From Accumulibacter sp964428215 (GTDB lineage Bacteria; Pseudomonadota; Gammaproteobacteria; Burkholderiales; Rhodocyclaceae), in contig CAYRXO010000091.1 in assembly GCA_964428215.1 (NCBI GenBank), positions 1-13,939 of the forward strand: a stretch of DNA of 13,939 bases, written 5' to 3'. Within the stretch, counting starts at the first letter, position 1. Every line of letters begins with the position of its first letter. A program made the translations under genes and the position numbers. Positions 1-6,413 of the stretch are shown here, one piece after another. The notes below the pieces were generated by a model. The model searched no databases, had not been told where the DNA came from, and saw only the letters and a list, made by a program, of their open reading frames with translations.

Positions 1-1233
1 CAGTTCGGCGGCCTTGACGATGTCGGTCTTCTCGATCGCCGAGGCGATTTTTTCGGTCAGTTGCTGGTCGTAGTCGGTGAAGTTGGCGGCGGATTCACGG
101 CCCGCGCCGGCCTTGCCGCGACCACCGCGTCCGGCTGATGCCGGATCGCTGCCGGTGAAATTGAGCTTCTTTTTCGTGACATCAGCAGCGGCGCCGGTCG
201 ACTTCAGCTTGGCGATGTTTTCTTCGAGGGCGGTGGAGAAGAGCTTGCGGGAGAGGATGGCGTCGGCGTCGACGTAGTATTCCTTGCCGATGGCCATGGC
301 GCCCTTGAAGTCACCAGTAGCGACAGCGGCGACCTGGGCAGCGGCGGCGCCGATGCCCTTGCCGACGATCTGCGTCATGCGCACGACACCGTCGAAGGCA
401 TCGATGACGAACGCCGCTGCCCGCGCGGCGCCTTCGGCCCAGCGGGTAATGCTGCCGTCGGCCGCCAGATCCTTGGCGGCGCCGCGCACGCCTTCGGTGC
501 CGTTGATCATGTCGACCATGGTCTTGACGAAGACATTAGCGACCGGCAGCACCTCGGCGCTGATGGTTTTGGCGACGGCGGACTGCGCCAGCGCCAGGCG
601 CTTGAGGTTCTTTTCGTATTCCTCGGCGGTGGCGGCCTGCTCGCTGGTGACCTTGACGACCAGGTCACCGCTGGCGGCAAGGTCTTTCAGGTAGGGCAGC
701 AGTTGCGCGCCGGATTTGCCGAGCAGCTGGGTGGCGATGGCCGTCTTGCCGGCGCCGTCCTCGTATTCTGCCAGGCGATCAGCCAGCAACTTGAGCTGAT
801 CGGACGTATCGAGCAGGCGCATTTCGGCGGGGTCGAGGCGCAGCGCCTTGAAGGCGGCGCCGGAGTCGCTGGCTTCATCGCCGACCAGCGCGGTCGACTT
901 GGCCAGCTTGACCATCGCGCTTTCAAGCGAACCGAGATCGGTGCCACTGACCTTGGCGACGGCGACCAGCCCAGACGCCTTTTCGGTGGTGCTGCCGACG
1001 ATTTCGCCGAAGTCATCGAGCTTGGCCGCGCCTTCGACATAGCTGTCGAATACGCCCTTGAGCGCGCCAATCGACAGCGCGCCGGCCATGCCGGTGAGGA
1101 CAATGCCGACGCCGGTGAAGGCGGACTTGATCTTGCTGGCCGCGCCTTCGGAAAGGCTGGCCATCGTCTTCATGTCTTTCTCGAAACTCGCCAGGCGCGT
1201 TTCGAGATCGATCGACAGTTTGGCAATCGGCAT
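1..1233 (-). CDS. tail tape measure protein (N-terminal 411 codons, runs off the window)
   Basis: This protein would set tail length and scaffold tail tube assembly, and parts of it often enter the host envelope during DNA ejection. The frame is open from the ATG at 1233 to base 1 without a stop, so the C-terminal part lies outside the window. It begins MPIAKLSIDLETRLASFEKD, followed by a hydrophobic stretch at residues about 38-60 (GVGIVLTGMAGALSIGALKG). A typical tape-measure segment follows, rich in Ala and Lys and including LADRLAEYEDGAGKTAIA and LLGKSGAQLLPYL. A second Ala-rich hydrophobic stretch lies near AQVAAVATG. A Gly/Arg-rich linker follows about residues 360-375. Its start lies 1 base after the stop of the frameshifted chaperone frame, the classical order tube-chaperone-tape measure. 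Only a weak GGAAA precedes the ATG, so coupling to the chaperone is likely. Identification rests on position and composition plus the GKSGAQLLPYL motif. Confidence 0.88.
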   Translation of the reverse strand, partial: MPIAKLSIDLETRLASFEKDMKTMASLSEGAASKIKSAFTGVGIVLTGMAGALSIGALKGVFDSYVEGAAKLDDFGEIVGSTTEKASGLVAVAKVSGTDLGSLESAMVKLAKSTALVGDEASDSGAAFKALRLDPAEMRLLDTSDQLKLLADRLAEYEDGAGKTAIATQLLGKSGAQLLPYLKDLAASGDLVVKVTSEQAATAEEYEKNLKRLALAQSAVAKTISAEVLPVANVFVKTMVDMINGTEGVRGAAKDLAADGSITRWAEGAARAAAFVIDAFDGVVRMTQIVGKGIGAAAAQVAAVATGDFKGAMAIGKEYYVDADAILSRKLFSTALEENIAKLKSTGAAADVTKKKLNFTGSDPASAGRGGRGKAGAGRESAANFTDYDQQLTEKIASAIEKTDIVKAAEL

Positions 1234-1234
1234 G

Positions 1235-1842
1235 TCAGGTTTCCGTGGAGGGCTTGTAAAGGGCGATGACGGCGACGCGATCAAGCAGTCCGTCGAGGTC
1301 GGTGATGCCAAGCCAGCCAGCCACCAGGGGCAGGCCGGCCCAGTTGATGCCGCCGGTGCCGGTTTTCAGCAGGCTGACGACCTTGAAGGCCAGGGTTTCG
1401 TCGTCGCTGAGATCGGGCAGGGATTCGCCGTCGTACTCGATGCCGGCGGCAGCATCGAGATGGGCGGTCAGTTTTTTGCGGTGGCGACCTTCGCTTCTTC
1501 GTGCGCCAGGATCATGCCGATGATCTTGTTGGCCACGGCGTAGAGCTGTTCGCGGCGGTCTTCGATCCAAATGGCCCAAAGCTCGGCGTTGAATGGAACG
1601 GGGTCGCTGGCGCCGGCGGCGGTGAAATCCGCTTCGGTGAAGCCTTCCCAGTCGGTGACGTGCTTTTTGACTTCCGGCAGGTCAGCCTGAATGCTGCTGA
1701 CCTTGCCGCCGTCGTCACGAATGAAAAGCTGGCGGGTTTCGTATTCCGACGGCCGGCTGACGCGAACGCGCTTGCCTTCGGCGATCTCGAACCATTCGGC
1801 GCGGCCGGCCTTGGCGGCGGCGATCAGTTGTTCCGGGCTCAT
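1235..1842 (-). CDS. frameshifted tail assembly chaperone fusion (lambda gpGT equivalent), 202 aa
   Basis: A -1 ribosomal shift at the AAAAAAC heptamer (1477-1471) joins 124 zero-frame codons to 78 codons of the next frame, ending in TGA at 1237-1235. After the shift the protein reads LTAHLDAAAGIEYDGESL, then a well-behaved sequence (DLSDDETLAFKVVSLLKTG, INWAGLPLVAGWLGITDLDG). In lambda and many long-tailed phages the T part of gpGT binds the tail tube protein while the G part binds the tape measure. The second frame has an in-frame ATG at 1579, but the residues between it and the shift point (MGHLDRRPPRTALRRGQQ) look like a shadow, and no Shine-Dalgarno is needed if frameshifting is used. 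The tape measure gene starts one base after this stop. Efficiency of the shift cannot be judged from sequence. Confidence 0.85.
1436..1492 (-). promoter_or_regulatory. programmed -1 frameshift cassette (internal SD, A AAA AAC, stem-loop)
   Basis: Read on the minus strand: a Shine-Dalgarno-like GAAGG at 1492-1488; 10 nt later the heptamer A AAA AAC (1477-1471) in the X XXY YYZ phase of the zero frame; the TGA stop at 1470-1468; and, 11 nt after the heptamer, a perfect 8-bp stem CTCGATGC/GCATCGAG (1459-1452 with 1443-1436) closing an 8-nt loop. The -1 phase of the shift is exactly what is needed to enter the downstream frame. The layout resembles the well-known E. coli dnaX signal, which uses an upstream SD, an A-rich heptamer and a downstream hairpin. 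Confidence 0.85.
1468..1842 (-). CDS. tail assembly chaperone, zero-frame product (lambda gpG equivalent)
   Basis: This 124-residue protein occupies the place of the short tail assembly chaperone (gpG in lambda), which coats the tape measure protein before the tail tube polymerises and is absent from the finished tail. It starts MSPEQLIAAAKAGRAEWFEI and ends HEEAKVATAKN. Its start overlaps the tail tube stop by one base (TGATG), which suggests translational coupling because the upstream Shine-Dalgarno is poor. The C-terminal codons GCA AAA AAC followed by TGA form a slippery site, so a share of ribosomes should continue in the -1 frame (see the fusion entry). I recognise it by position, size and the frameshift signal rather than by a conserved sequence motif. 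Confidence 0.82.
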   Translation of the reverse strand: MSPEQLIAAAKAGRAEWFEIAEGKRVRVSRPSEYETRQLFIRDDGGKVSSIQADLPEVKKHVTDWEGFTEADFTAAGASDPVPFNAELWAIWIEDRREQLYAVANKIIGMILAHEEAKVATAKN

Positions 1843-2492
1843 CAGGCCACCGGCGGCAGGAAGAGGACGGCGCCCTTGACGGTGACGCCAAAATCGCCGG
1901 TGCCGAGTGCGCCCTGGCCGACGTCTTCGCCAGGCAGCGAGGGCTGGCCACGGAAGATGCGCTGCGAGCCATCCGACAGGGTGATGCGGAAGACCATGTA
2001 GGCTTGGTCAAGCGCAGCGGTGCGCACCAGGTCAAGCGCTTCGTCGTCAGTGGTATCGAGCTTGAGGCTGATGCTGACCGACTGGGCAGCAAGCAGGCCA
2101 TTGGCGTTCTGGCGGATCGTATCGAGCAAAACGGTGGTGTCGATGGGGTCGGCTTCGCCGCCGCCGATCTTGTAGCTGGCGGCGCGCGACAGCGTCGACC
2201 ATGCGGTGATCGGCACGAAGGTGCCGGCCGTGAAGGCAGGGAAGTTCGTGGTCTTGATTTTTTGCAACTCGAAGGTATTGGCCGCCGGTGCATCGACGCG
2301 CGCGGCCTGACCTTCGAGATTGACCATGCCGGTAACAGCGTTGAAGTAACCGACCGATCCATCGGTCAGGCTGTGCGCCGTCGAGGTGGCAACGCCGGGG
2401 CTGGCCAGCGTGACGGCGGAAACCGTTTTGGCGGCGCCTTCGGTTTTCGAGAGTTCGACCCGGACGTTACGCCCGATCAGGGGAGTGGTCAT
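1842..2492 (-). CDS. major tail tube protein
   Basis: This 216-residue protein sits directly before the tail chaperone pair, the standard place for the protein that stacks in hexameric rings to form the tail tube of long-tailed phages. It begins MTTPLIGRNVRVELSKTEGA and has the beta-rich, Thr/Ala/Gly-rich composition of tube subunits. It also contains features common in this family: a stretch on bound identity and type (AHSLTDGSVGYFNAVTGMVN), YKIGGGEADPIDTT in the middle and GDFGVTVKGAVLFLP near the end. The start is well supported: AAGGAG at 2505-2500 lies 7 nt from the ATG. A strong terminator-like hairpin lies just upstream of that Shine-Dalgarno. The stop shares a base with the chaperone start (TGATG). 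The assignment is strong by context and plausible by sequence. Confidence 0.85.
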   Translation of the reverse strand: MTTPLIGRNVRVELSKTEGAAKTVSAVTLASPGVATSTAHSLTDGSVGYFNAVTGMVNLEGQAARVDAPAANTFELQKIKTTNFPAFTAGTFVPITAWSTLSRAASYKIGGGEADPIDTTVLLDTIRQNANGLLAAQSVSISLKLDTTDDEALDLVRTAALDQAYMVFRITLSDGSQRIFRGQPSLPGEDVGQGALGTGDFGVTVKGAVLFLPPVA

Positions 2493-2510
2493 TTTGCTGC
2501 TCCTTCAAAT

Positions 2511-2533
2511 GAAAAAACCCGCCGAAGCGGGTT
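2511..2533 (-). terminator. intrinsic terminator-like hairpin between tail completion and tail tube genes
   Basis: On the minus strand the sequence reads AACCCGC-TTCG-GCGGGTT followed by four more T, a 7-bp GC-rich stem with an extra-stable cUUCGg loop and a U tract (six T in all). The U tract ends 6 nt before the tail tube Shine-Dalgarno, so there is no space for a promoter between hairpin and gene. Either read-through is substantial, or antitermination acts, or the hairpin protects the 5' end of a processed tube mRNA. Confidence 0.8.
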
Positions 2534-2563
2534 GTAGTGGGCGGGTGCTGCAAGTTCGGCGGG

Positions 2564-2929
2564 TCAGCCCCACCAGGTAATTTCGGTCACGTCGGCGTAC
2601 TGCCCGACCTCTCCGTCAAATCCTGAAAATCGGTTGTCTTCCGGCACGCCGATGGCGCGCAGGGCGATGACGATCTGGTCGCCAACGGCCTTTGCCGCCG
2701 TGCGGGTTTCGCCCCAGCCGACCAGGCGAAAGCGGGTGGCAGTGGCGGCGACGCTGCTATCGAGACAGGCTTCCGGCGTGGCGGATTCGACGCTGTAGAC
2801 GACGGCGGGCAGCGGCTTGTCTTCCGGGATGGCGTCCGGGTAGATGCGCGCGGCAGCGCCCGAACCGACCAGCGCGGCAAGGCCTGCCGATCCGGCGAGA
2901 ACGGCATAGAGTTCGGTTTCGGCTGACAT
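2564..2929 (-). CDS. tail completion protein (DUF3168 family)
   Basis: This 121-residue protein looks like the DUF3168 family, whose members cap or complete the head-proximal end of the tail in siphoviruses. Family-like features are the N-terminus MSAETELYAVLAGSAGLAAL, the RIYPDAIPEDKPLPAVVYS segment at about residues 28-47 (the family usually has RIYP followed by PAVVY), and the later WGETRTAAKAVGDQI. It abuts the preceding gp10-like gene directly (TAA then ATG), and GGAGC just upstream acts as its Shine-Dalgarno. It is the last gene before the terminator and the tail tube gene, the usual place for this function. Confidence 0.85.
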   Translation of the reverse strand: MSAETELYAVLAGSAGLAALVGSGAAARIYPDAIPEDKPLPAVVYSVESATPEACLDSSVAATATRFRLVGWGETRTAAKAVGDQIVIALRAIGVPEDNRFSGFDGEVGQYADVTEITWWG

Positions 2930-3466
2930 TTACGCTCCGCGCGTGTTGAGTGCTTCAATGGCCGGAATGGCTTCGCGCTCGAAGGCAGCGAGCGCTTGCG
3001 GCAAGGCGTCTGCGCCGGCTTGAAGGAAGTTTTTCGGCTTGCTGCCCGGGTGCTTGACCATCTTGACGACGCGACCGCCGAAGGCCAGCGCCTTGGCTGT
3101 TTTGGGCTTGATGGCGTGGGCCTTGGTGCCGAAGGCGACGAAGCGCCAGTAGAAAGGATCGAGCTTGTTCTTGGCGCCGCCGCCTTTACCGAAAGGCTTG
3201 ACGTTGACGAAAACACCGACGTTGCCTTGGCTACGCGATTCTTTCGAGACGCGGACGGTGAGCTTGCGCTTGAGCAGGCCGCGTGTGCGGTAGGCCGTGC
3301 TGGTAGCGAGCACCGGCACCGCAGCGCGGGCGGCTTTTTGCACGACCTTTGCCCCGGCACGCAGCGCCTTGACCAGCGCTTTGCGGCGCAGCTTCGACGG
3401 GAGCGCCGCCAGAGCGCGCTTGAGTTCGTCGATGCCGTTGACCTTGACGGTGACGTTATCGGCCAT
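2930..3466 (-). CDS. HK97 gp10-like tail/neck protein
   Basis: The product is 178 residues, starting MADNVTVKVNGIDELKRALA. The helical, Lys/Arg-rich N-terminal part (LPSKLRRKALVKALRAGAKV) followed by a beta region with YWRFVAFGTKAH near the middle is typical of the HK97 gp10-like family, a neck component needed for the head-tail joint and for tail completion. I chose the ATG at 3466, not the longer frame from 3505, because GGAG lies 6 nt upstream and the extra N-terminus (MASWRSWRQTESA) looks unrelated. The gene overlaps the head-closure gene by 11 nt and is followed immediately by the DUF3168 gene. Confidence 0.87.
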   Translation of the reverse strand: MADNVTVKVNGIDELKRALAALPSKLRRKALVKALRAGAKVVQKAARAAVPVLATSTAYRTRGLLKRKLTVRVSKESRSQGNVGVFVNVKPFGKGGGAKNKLDPFYWRFVAFGTKAHAIKPKTAKALAFGGRVVKMVKHPGSKPKNFLQAGADALPQALAAFEREAIPAIEALNTRGA

Positions 3467-3791
3467 TGCGGACTCCGTTTGTCGCCATGATCTCCAGCTC
3501 GCCAAAATAGGGGCCGGTGCCGGGGATCAGGCCGGTGATGTCGTAGGGCTGCGTTTTCCAAAGCAGGCGCATGTCGTTGGTGATGCCGCTGCGGTTGCGG
3601 ATGAAGAAGCGGATGTCGACGGTCTGCTGCGTCTGGTTCGCAGCGTAGAATTCCTGCCCGCGCAGGGGCCGGGCTTCGGCCCAGACTGTGCAGACGTCTG
3701 TCCAGGTGACGACTTCTTCGCCGATGGCGTTGCGCGTGACGGCCTTTTGCTGGAAGGTGATGCGCTCGCGTTTTTTGCCGGCGGCGGACAT
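3456..3791 (-). CDS. phage head closure protein (head-tail joining family)
   Basis: The 111-residue product begins MSAAGKKRERITFQQKAV, the common opening of the phage head-tail joining or head-closure family (lambda FII/SPP1 gp16 type), which seals the connector after packaging and docks the tail. WAEARPLRGQEFYAANQTQQ and VDIRFFIRNR match the usual W-A-x-x-x-P-x-x-G-x-E and the V-x-x-R-F-x-x-R blocks; YDITGLI is the customary C-terminal strand. The ATG at 3791 overlaps the connector stop by one base (TGATG). A longer frame from 3920 adds an Arg-rich extension that is only a shadow of the upstream gene. Confidence 0.88.
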   Translation of the reverse strand: MSAAGKKRERITFQQKAVTRNAIGEEVVTWTDVCTVWAEARPLRGQEFYAANQTQQTVDIRFFIRNRSGITNDMRLLWKTQPYDITGLIPGTGPYFGELEIMATNGVRNGR

Positions 3792-4366
3792 CAGGCGGCC
3801 TCGTAGAGTCGGTAGGGATCGAGCAGGCCTGACCAGAAGCGATCCGGGATGCTGCCGATCTGGCCGGTAACGAAGCTTTCGCGCTGGGCGTACATCGTGC
3901 CGATGGCGAGCAGCATCCATTGCTTGATGGCTACGGGCACGGCGGCGGCCGCCCCGTAGCCGCAGACATAGCGGACACGGACGGCATTGGGCACCGGCCA
4001 GGTAGCTGGCCAGGCCTTGCCGTAGGCGGGCACGACGTAGCCGGGTTCTGAATCCTTGTCGAGTAGGTAGTCGGCGGGGTCGAGCGTCTGTTCTGCGCCG
4101 CTGGCGGCATCGAGGTACTTGAGCGAGGTGACGGACTGGATCGGCGCGCGGCGCAGGACGAAGGCTTCGGGGAAGGCGTCGTGCACCAGCTCCCAGGTCT
4201 GGGTGACGAGGGCGCGGCCGGTTTCGTGCTCTGCTTGTTCGCGGGCGGCGACGATGAGCGCGGTGATGAGCGCGTCGTCATCGTTGCCGTCGACCCGGCA
4301 GTGCAGCTTGGCTTCGGCGATCGTGAGCGGCTCGCTCGCCGGCGCGGCGATTCGAATGAGGGCCAT
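3791..4366 (-). CDS. head-tail connector protein (gp6-like)
   Basis: This 191-residue protein shows the gp6-like head-tail connector pattern: EPLTIAEAKLHCRVDGNDDD near the N-terminus (family L-[ST]-[LI]-x-E-x-K-x-[HY]-L-R-V), DALITALIVAAREQAEHETGR with the usual A-R-E-x-x-E-x-x-T-G-R block, and TWELVHDAFPEAFVLRRAPI (the L-P-x-P-P-x-x-x-V box in many homologues). The protein forms the ring bridging the portal and the head-closure protein. AGGAA at 4376-4372 lies 5 nt before the ATG. In most HK97-type phages this gene directly follows the major capsid gene; here seven genes intervene. Confidence 0.88.
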   Translation of the reverse strand: MALIRIAAPASEPLTIAEAKLHCRVDGNDDDALITALIVAAREQAEHETGRALVTQTWELVHDAFPEAFVLRRAPIQSVTSLKYLDAASGAEQTLDPADYLLDKDSEPGYVVPAYGKAWPATWPVPNAVRVRYVCGYGAAAAVPVAIKQWMLLAIGTMYAQRESFVTGQIGSIPDRFWSGLLDPYRLYEAA

Positions 4367-4378
4367 GCGGGTTCCTGT

Positions 4379-4708
4379 CTAGTGCAGTGGGCGCCGGCCG
4401 CCGGTGGCGGATGGGCGGGTTGTGTTGGCCTGGGCGGCGCGTTCGCCGCCTTCCTTCGCCAGGCGGATGCCGGCGACGGGCTTGATTCTTTTGCCGGCGG
4501 CGGCGTCAGGGCGCTCGGTGGCGACCATGAGCGGGCGCTGGCTCGTGATGGCATCGGGCCGGAAGCCGGCCTGTTGTTCCGGGCGCTGGCCAACGGCCGG
4601 GCGCGGCTCGAAGCCGGCGCCGGCGGGTGCTGGCTGCAGGCCTGTTACGACGCTTCCCCAGGCCGAAGCCCAGGCGGCTCCCCAGCTTGCGCCCCAGGCG
4701 GAGGCCAT
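4379..4708 (-). CDS. small periodic protein with Trp repeats then an Arg octad repeat
   Basis: Function unknown. The 109-residue protein has two periodic parts. Residues 1-18 (MASAWGASWGAAWASAWG) place Trp at 5, 9, 13 and 17, a 4-residue period. From residue 42 onward Arg occurs at 42, 50, 58, 66, 74, 82, 90 and 98, an unbroken 8-residue period; it is mostly Arg-Pro (RPEQQAGF, RPDAITSQ, RPLMVATE, RPDAAAGK) and degenerates later (RIKPVAGI, RLAKEGGE). Such low-complexity Trp-Gly/Arg-Pro proteins are seen as short open frames near other phage structural genes. The ATG abuts the stop of the 263-residue gene (TAA then ATG), and the coupled order suggests a virion role for both. Codon choice is like that of its neighbours. 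Other frames over this stretch exist (4506-4724) but lack the periodicity. Confidence 0.7.
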   Translation of the reverse strand: MASAWGASWGAAWASAWGSVVTGLQPAPAGAGFEPRPAVGQRPEQQAGFRPDAITSQRPLMVATERPDAAAGKRIKPVAGIRLAKEGGERAAQANTTRPSATGGRRPLH

Positions 4709-5500
4709 TTACGCCGGCCCCCACGGATCGGCTTCGGTGCCGGAGCCATCGATGTCGGCGCCGTTGACCTTCGCCACGTCGACAGGGATGGTGGTAGCCT
4801 GCAGCGCGGCGACTACGGCTGCAGCGAGTGCGTTCAGATCCACGCCGCCGGTCGATGCGGTGGACAAGGCCTTGCCGGCGCTACCGTCGGCCTGGTGGTT
4901 GGTGAGCAGCGCATTCCACACCGCCGCAGCGAGGCTGTCGGCGGTGAGTCCGGCGCCTGTGACGACGATGTCGATGGCCATGTTGCCGAAGGCGGCGACG
5001 GTAGCTTCTAGGCTGCCTTCGCCGAGCAGGGCGACGGAGAGCGCGGCGATGCCTTCCATGCTGGCGGCGAGGTCGCCGCTGCCGTCGAAGTCGACGGTCA
5101 TGTTCATGCGGCCTTCGATGCCGGCGTCGAGGCTACCCTGCCCGGCCAGCGCGAGCAGCATGGAGACGACCAGCGCGGCGGTGGCATCGAGGTCGCCGCT
5201 GCCGGTGAAGTCGACGGCCATCGGGCGTGACGGGATCAGGCTGGCGGCAGCGCCGCCGGTGCCGAACGAGCGCAGCGACATGCCGCCGGCCTTCTGCGGA
5301 ATCGACCAGGCAAGCGGCGCGAGGTTGCCGACCGGCCGCGCGGCGGTATCGCCGAACAACCCCTTCGATCCGCGCAACTGGCCCGGCGTCGGGCGCAGGG
5401 TGAAGGCATCGCCGCCGCCGTTGTAGATGCTGACCAGCGCGCCGAGGCGGCGCACATGCGGCGCGAAGCCGAGCCGGTAGCCGTTTTGCAGCAGGCCCAT
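4709..5500 (-). CDS. Gly-repeat virion-associated protein (20/40-residue repeats)
   Basis: Function unknown; position implies a virion accessory part. The 263-residue protein opens MGLLQNGYRLGFAPHVRRLG. Its middle carries a repeat in which G-x-G-[DS]-L recurs at residues 100, 120, 140 and 160 (GSGDL, GQGSL, GSGDL, GEGSL), with a drifted copy GAGL near 182. Two such 20-mers form a 40-residue unit, seen as MAVDF, MTVDF and MAIDI at 94, 134 and 174. The C-terminal third has SLAAAVWNALLTNHQADGSA (a motif I associate with other phage structural proteins) and a closing VNGADIDGSGTEADPWGPA. The repeat suggests stacked beta strands. The start is 1 nt after the stop of the preceding paralogue gene; TGGAA is a weak Shine-Dalgarno. 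The TAA stop abuts the next ATG. Confidence 0.75.
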   Translation of the reverse strand: MGLLQNGYRLGFAPHVRRLGALVSIYNGGGDAFTLRPTPGQLRGSKGLFGDTAARPVGNLAPLAWSIPQKAGGMSLRSFGTGGAAASLIPSRPMAVDFTGSGDLDATAALVVSMLLALAGQGSLDAGIEGRMNMTVDFDGSGDLAASMEGIAALSVALLGEGSLEATVAAFGNMAIDIVVTGAGLTADSLAAAVWNALLTNHQADGSAGKALSTASTGGVDLNALAAAVVAALQATTIPVDVAKVNGADIDGSGTEADPWGPA

Positions 5501-5501
5501 G

Positions 5502-6407
5502 TCAGTTCCAGGCGTGGGCGGACTCGACGAGCAGCGGGGCGTTGGCTGTGGTGGCGCCGGTGTTCATCAGCAACCACTGGACGCAGGCGCCGTCGGGGAT
5601 GCGGGCCATGCTTGGGAGCATGTTGACGAATTCGGCCACCTGGTGGATGCCGGAGGCCGGCAGCGGGATGCCCCACAGCGGCTTGACGAGGTGCAGCACG
5701 AGCTGGCCGGAACCGGTGTAGGCGGTGCCGCCGGAGAGCGTGAAGCCGGTGATGTCGCTGATTCCGGTGCTACCGGCGGCCAGCGGCAGGAATGGCGCGT
5801 AGCGGGTGGCAGCGCCGCCGGAGTGCGGCACGGCGCCGATCACCGGGGTGGCTGCAAAGCCGACGGTGACCGGGCAGGTTTTCGCGGCGCCAGCGGTGTC
5901 GAGGTAGTTGAAGGCGGTCAGGTTTGGGCCGCCGGCGGTGGGCGCGACTTCGGTGCTGAAGAAGGCGCGCAGGCCGACGCCGTTGGGGTAGCGGTCGACC
6001 TTGGCTGATGTGGCGGCGATGGCCGACATGGTGACGGTGCGCGCCGAGGTGCCGGTCACATCGGTGCCGGTGATCGGGATGTAGCCGACCTGGTCGACGG
6101 CCATCAGGAACCACGGCGCGCCGGCGGCGGCAACGATGTTGGCACCGGCATACATGAAGTGCTTGGTCATCGTCGACACGTCACCGCCGTGCTGCCAGGC
6201 GCCGTCGGCCCAGGTGTCGTCGGTGGGGACGAAGGTCAGCGAGGTGCCCGGGTAGGCGCTGGCCGGCTCGCTGCCGGCGAATACGCCGAGGCTGGTCCAG
6301 AAGGCGGCGACCTGCGCGGTGCTGATGGTCTTGAAGCGCACGTCGTATTGAAACTGGCCGTTGTTGGTGACCTTGTCGATCAGTTGGTCGTGAGAGTTGA
6401 ATCCCAT
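5502..6407 (-). CDS. virion-associated protein, paralogue B (301 aa)
   Basis: Function not recognised. This is the second member of a tandem pair. It aligns end to end with the 299-residue upstream protein: both begin MGF and share VDRYPNGVGL (138-146) with LDRYADGAGV, APTAGG (155-160), a tyrosine-Asp block (FNYLDTAG/VKYIDADD), PFLPLAAG (205-212) with PFIPLGAN, LVLHLVKPL with ALVLVKPF, and a C-terminal RI-x-D-x-A-x-x-W followed by APL. The composition is beta-rich with many Gly, Thr and Ala and no membrane segment, fitting a surface decoration or fibre-like part. GGAA overlapping the upstream TAA, 9 nt before the ATG, may be the ribosome binding site. Gap to the upstream gene is 6 nt. Confidence 0.8.
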   Translation of the reverse strand: MGFNSHDQLIDKVTNNGQFQYDVRFKTISTAQVAAFWTSLGVFAGSEPASAYPGTSLTFVPTDDTWADGAWQHGGDVSTMTKHFMYAGANIVAAAGAPWFLMAVDQVGYIPITGTDVTGTSARTVTMSAIAATSAKVDRYPNGVGLRAFFSTEVAPTAGGPNLTAFNYLDTAGAAKTCPVTVGFAATPVIGAVPHSGGAATRYAPFLPLAAGSTGISDITGFTLSGGTAYTGSGQLVLHLVKPLWGIPLPASGIHQVAEFVNMLPSMARIPDGACVQWLLMNTGATTANAPLLVESAHAWN

Positions 6408-6413
6408 GATTGT

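Noticed and set aside
703..1269. 188-codon plus-strand frame opposite the tape measure gene
   Set aside because: It uses the same codon triplets read in reverse; composition is typical of a mirror frame, and the tape measure reading has clear family features and continues past the window edge.
1238..1579. Second chaperone frame as an independent gene from the ATG at 1579
   Set aside because: The residues from 1579 to the shift site look like a shadow of the zero frame, with no Shine-Dalgarno; the slippery heptamer, stem and phase explain the frame as a -1 extension.
4506..4724. 72-codon minus-strand frame overlapping the periodic protein gene
   Set aside because: It is Arg-rich without periodicity; the 109-residue frame has two regular residue periods and abuts its neighbour's stop.
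4181..5426. Plus-strand frames of 276 and 340 codons opposite the repeat-protein genes
   Set aside because: They mirror the repeats of the minus-strand genes, lack ribosome sites, and overlap each other in different frames.
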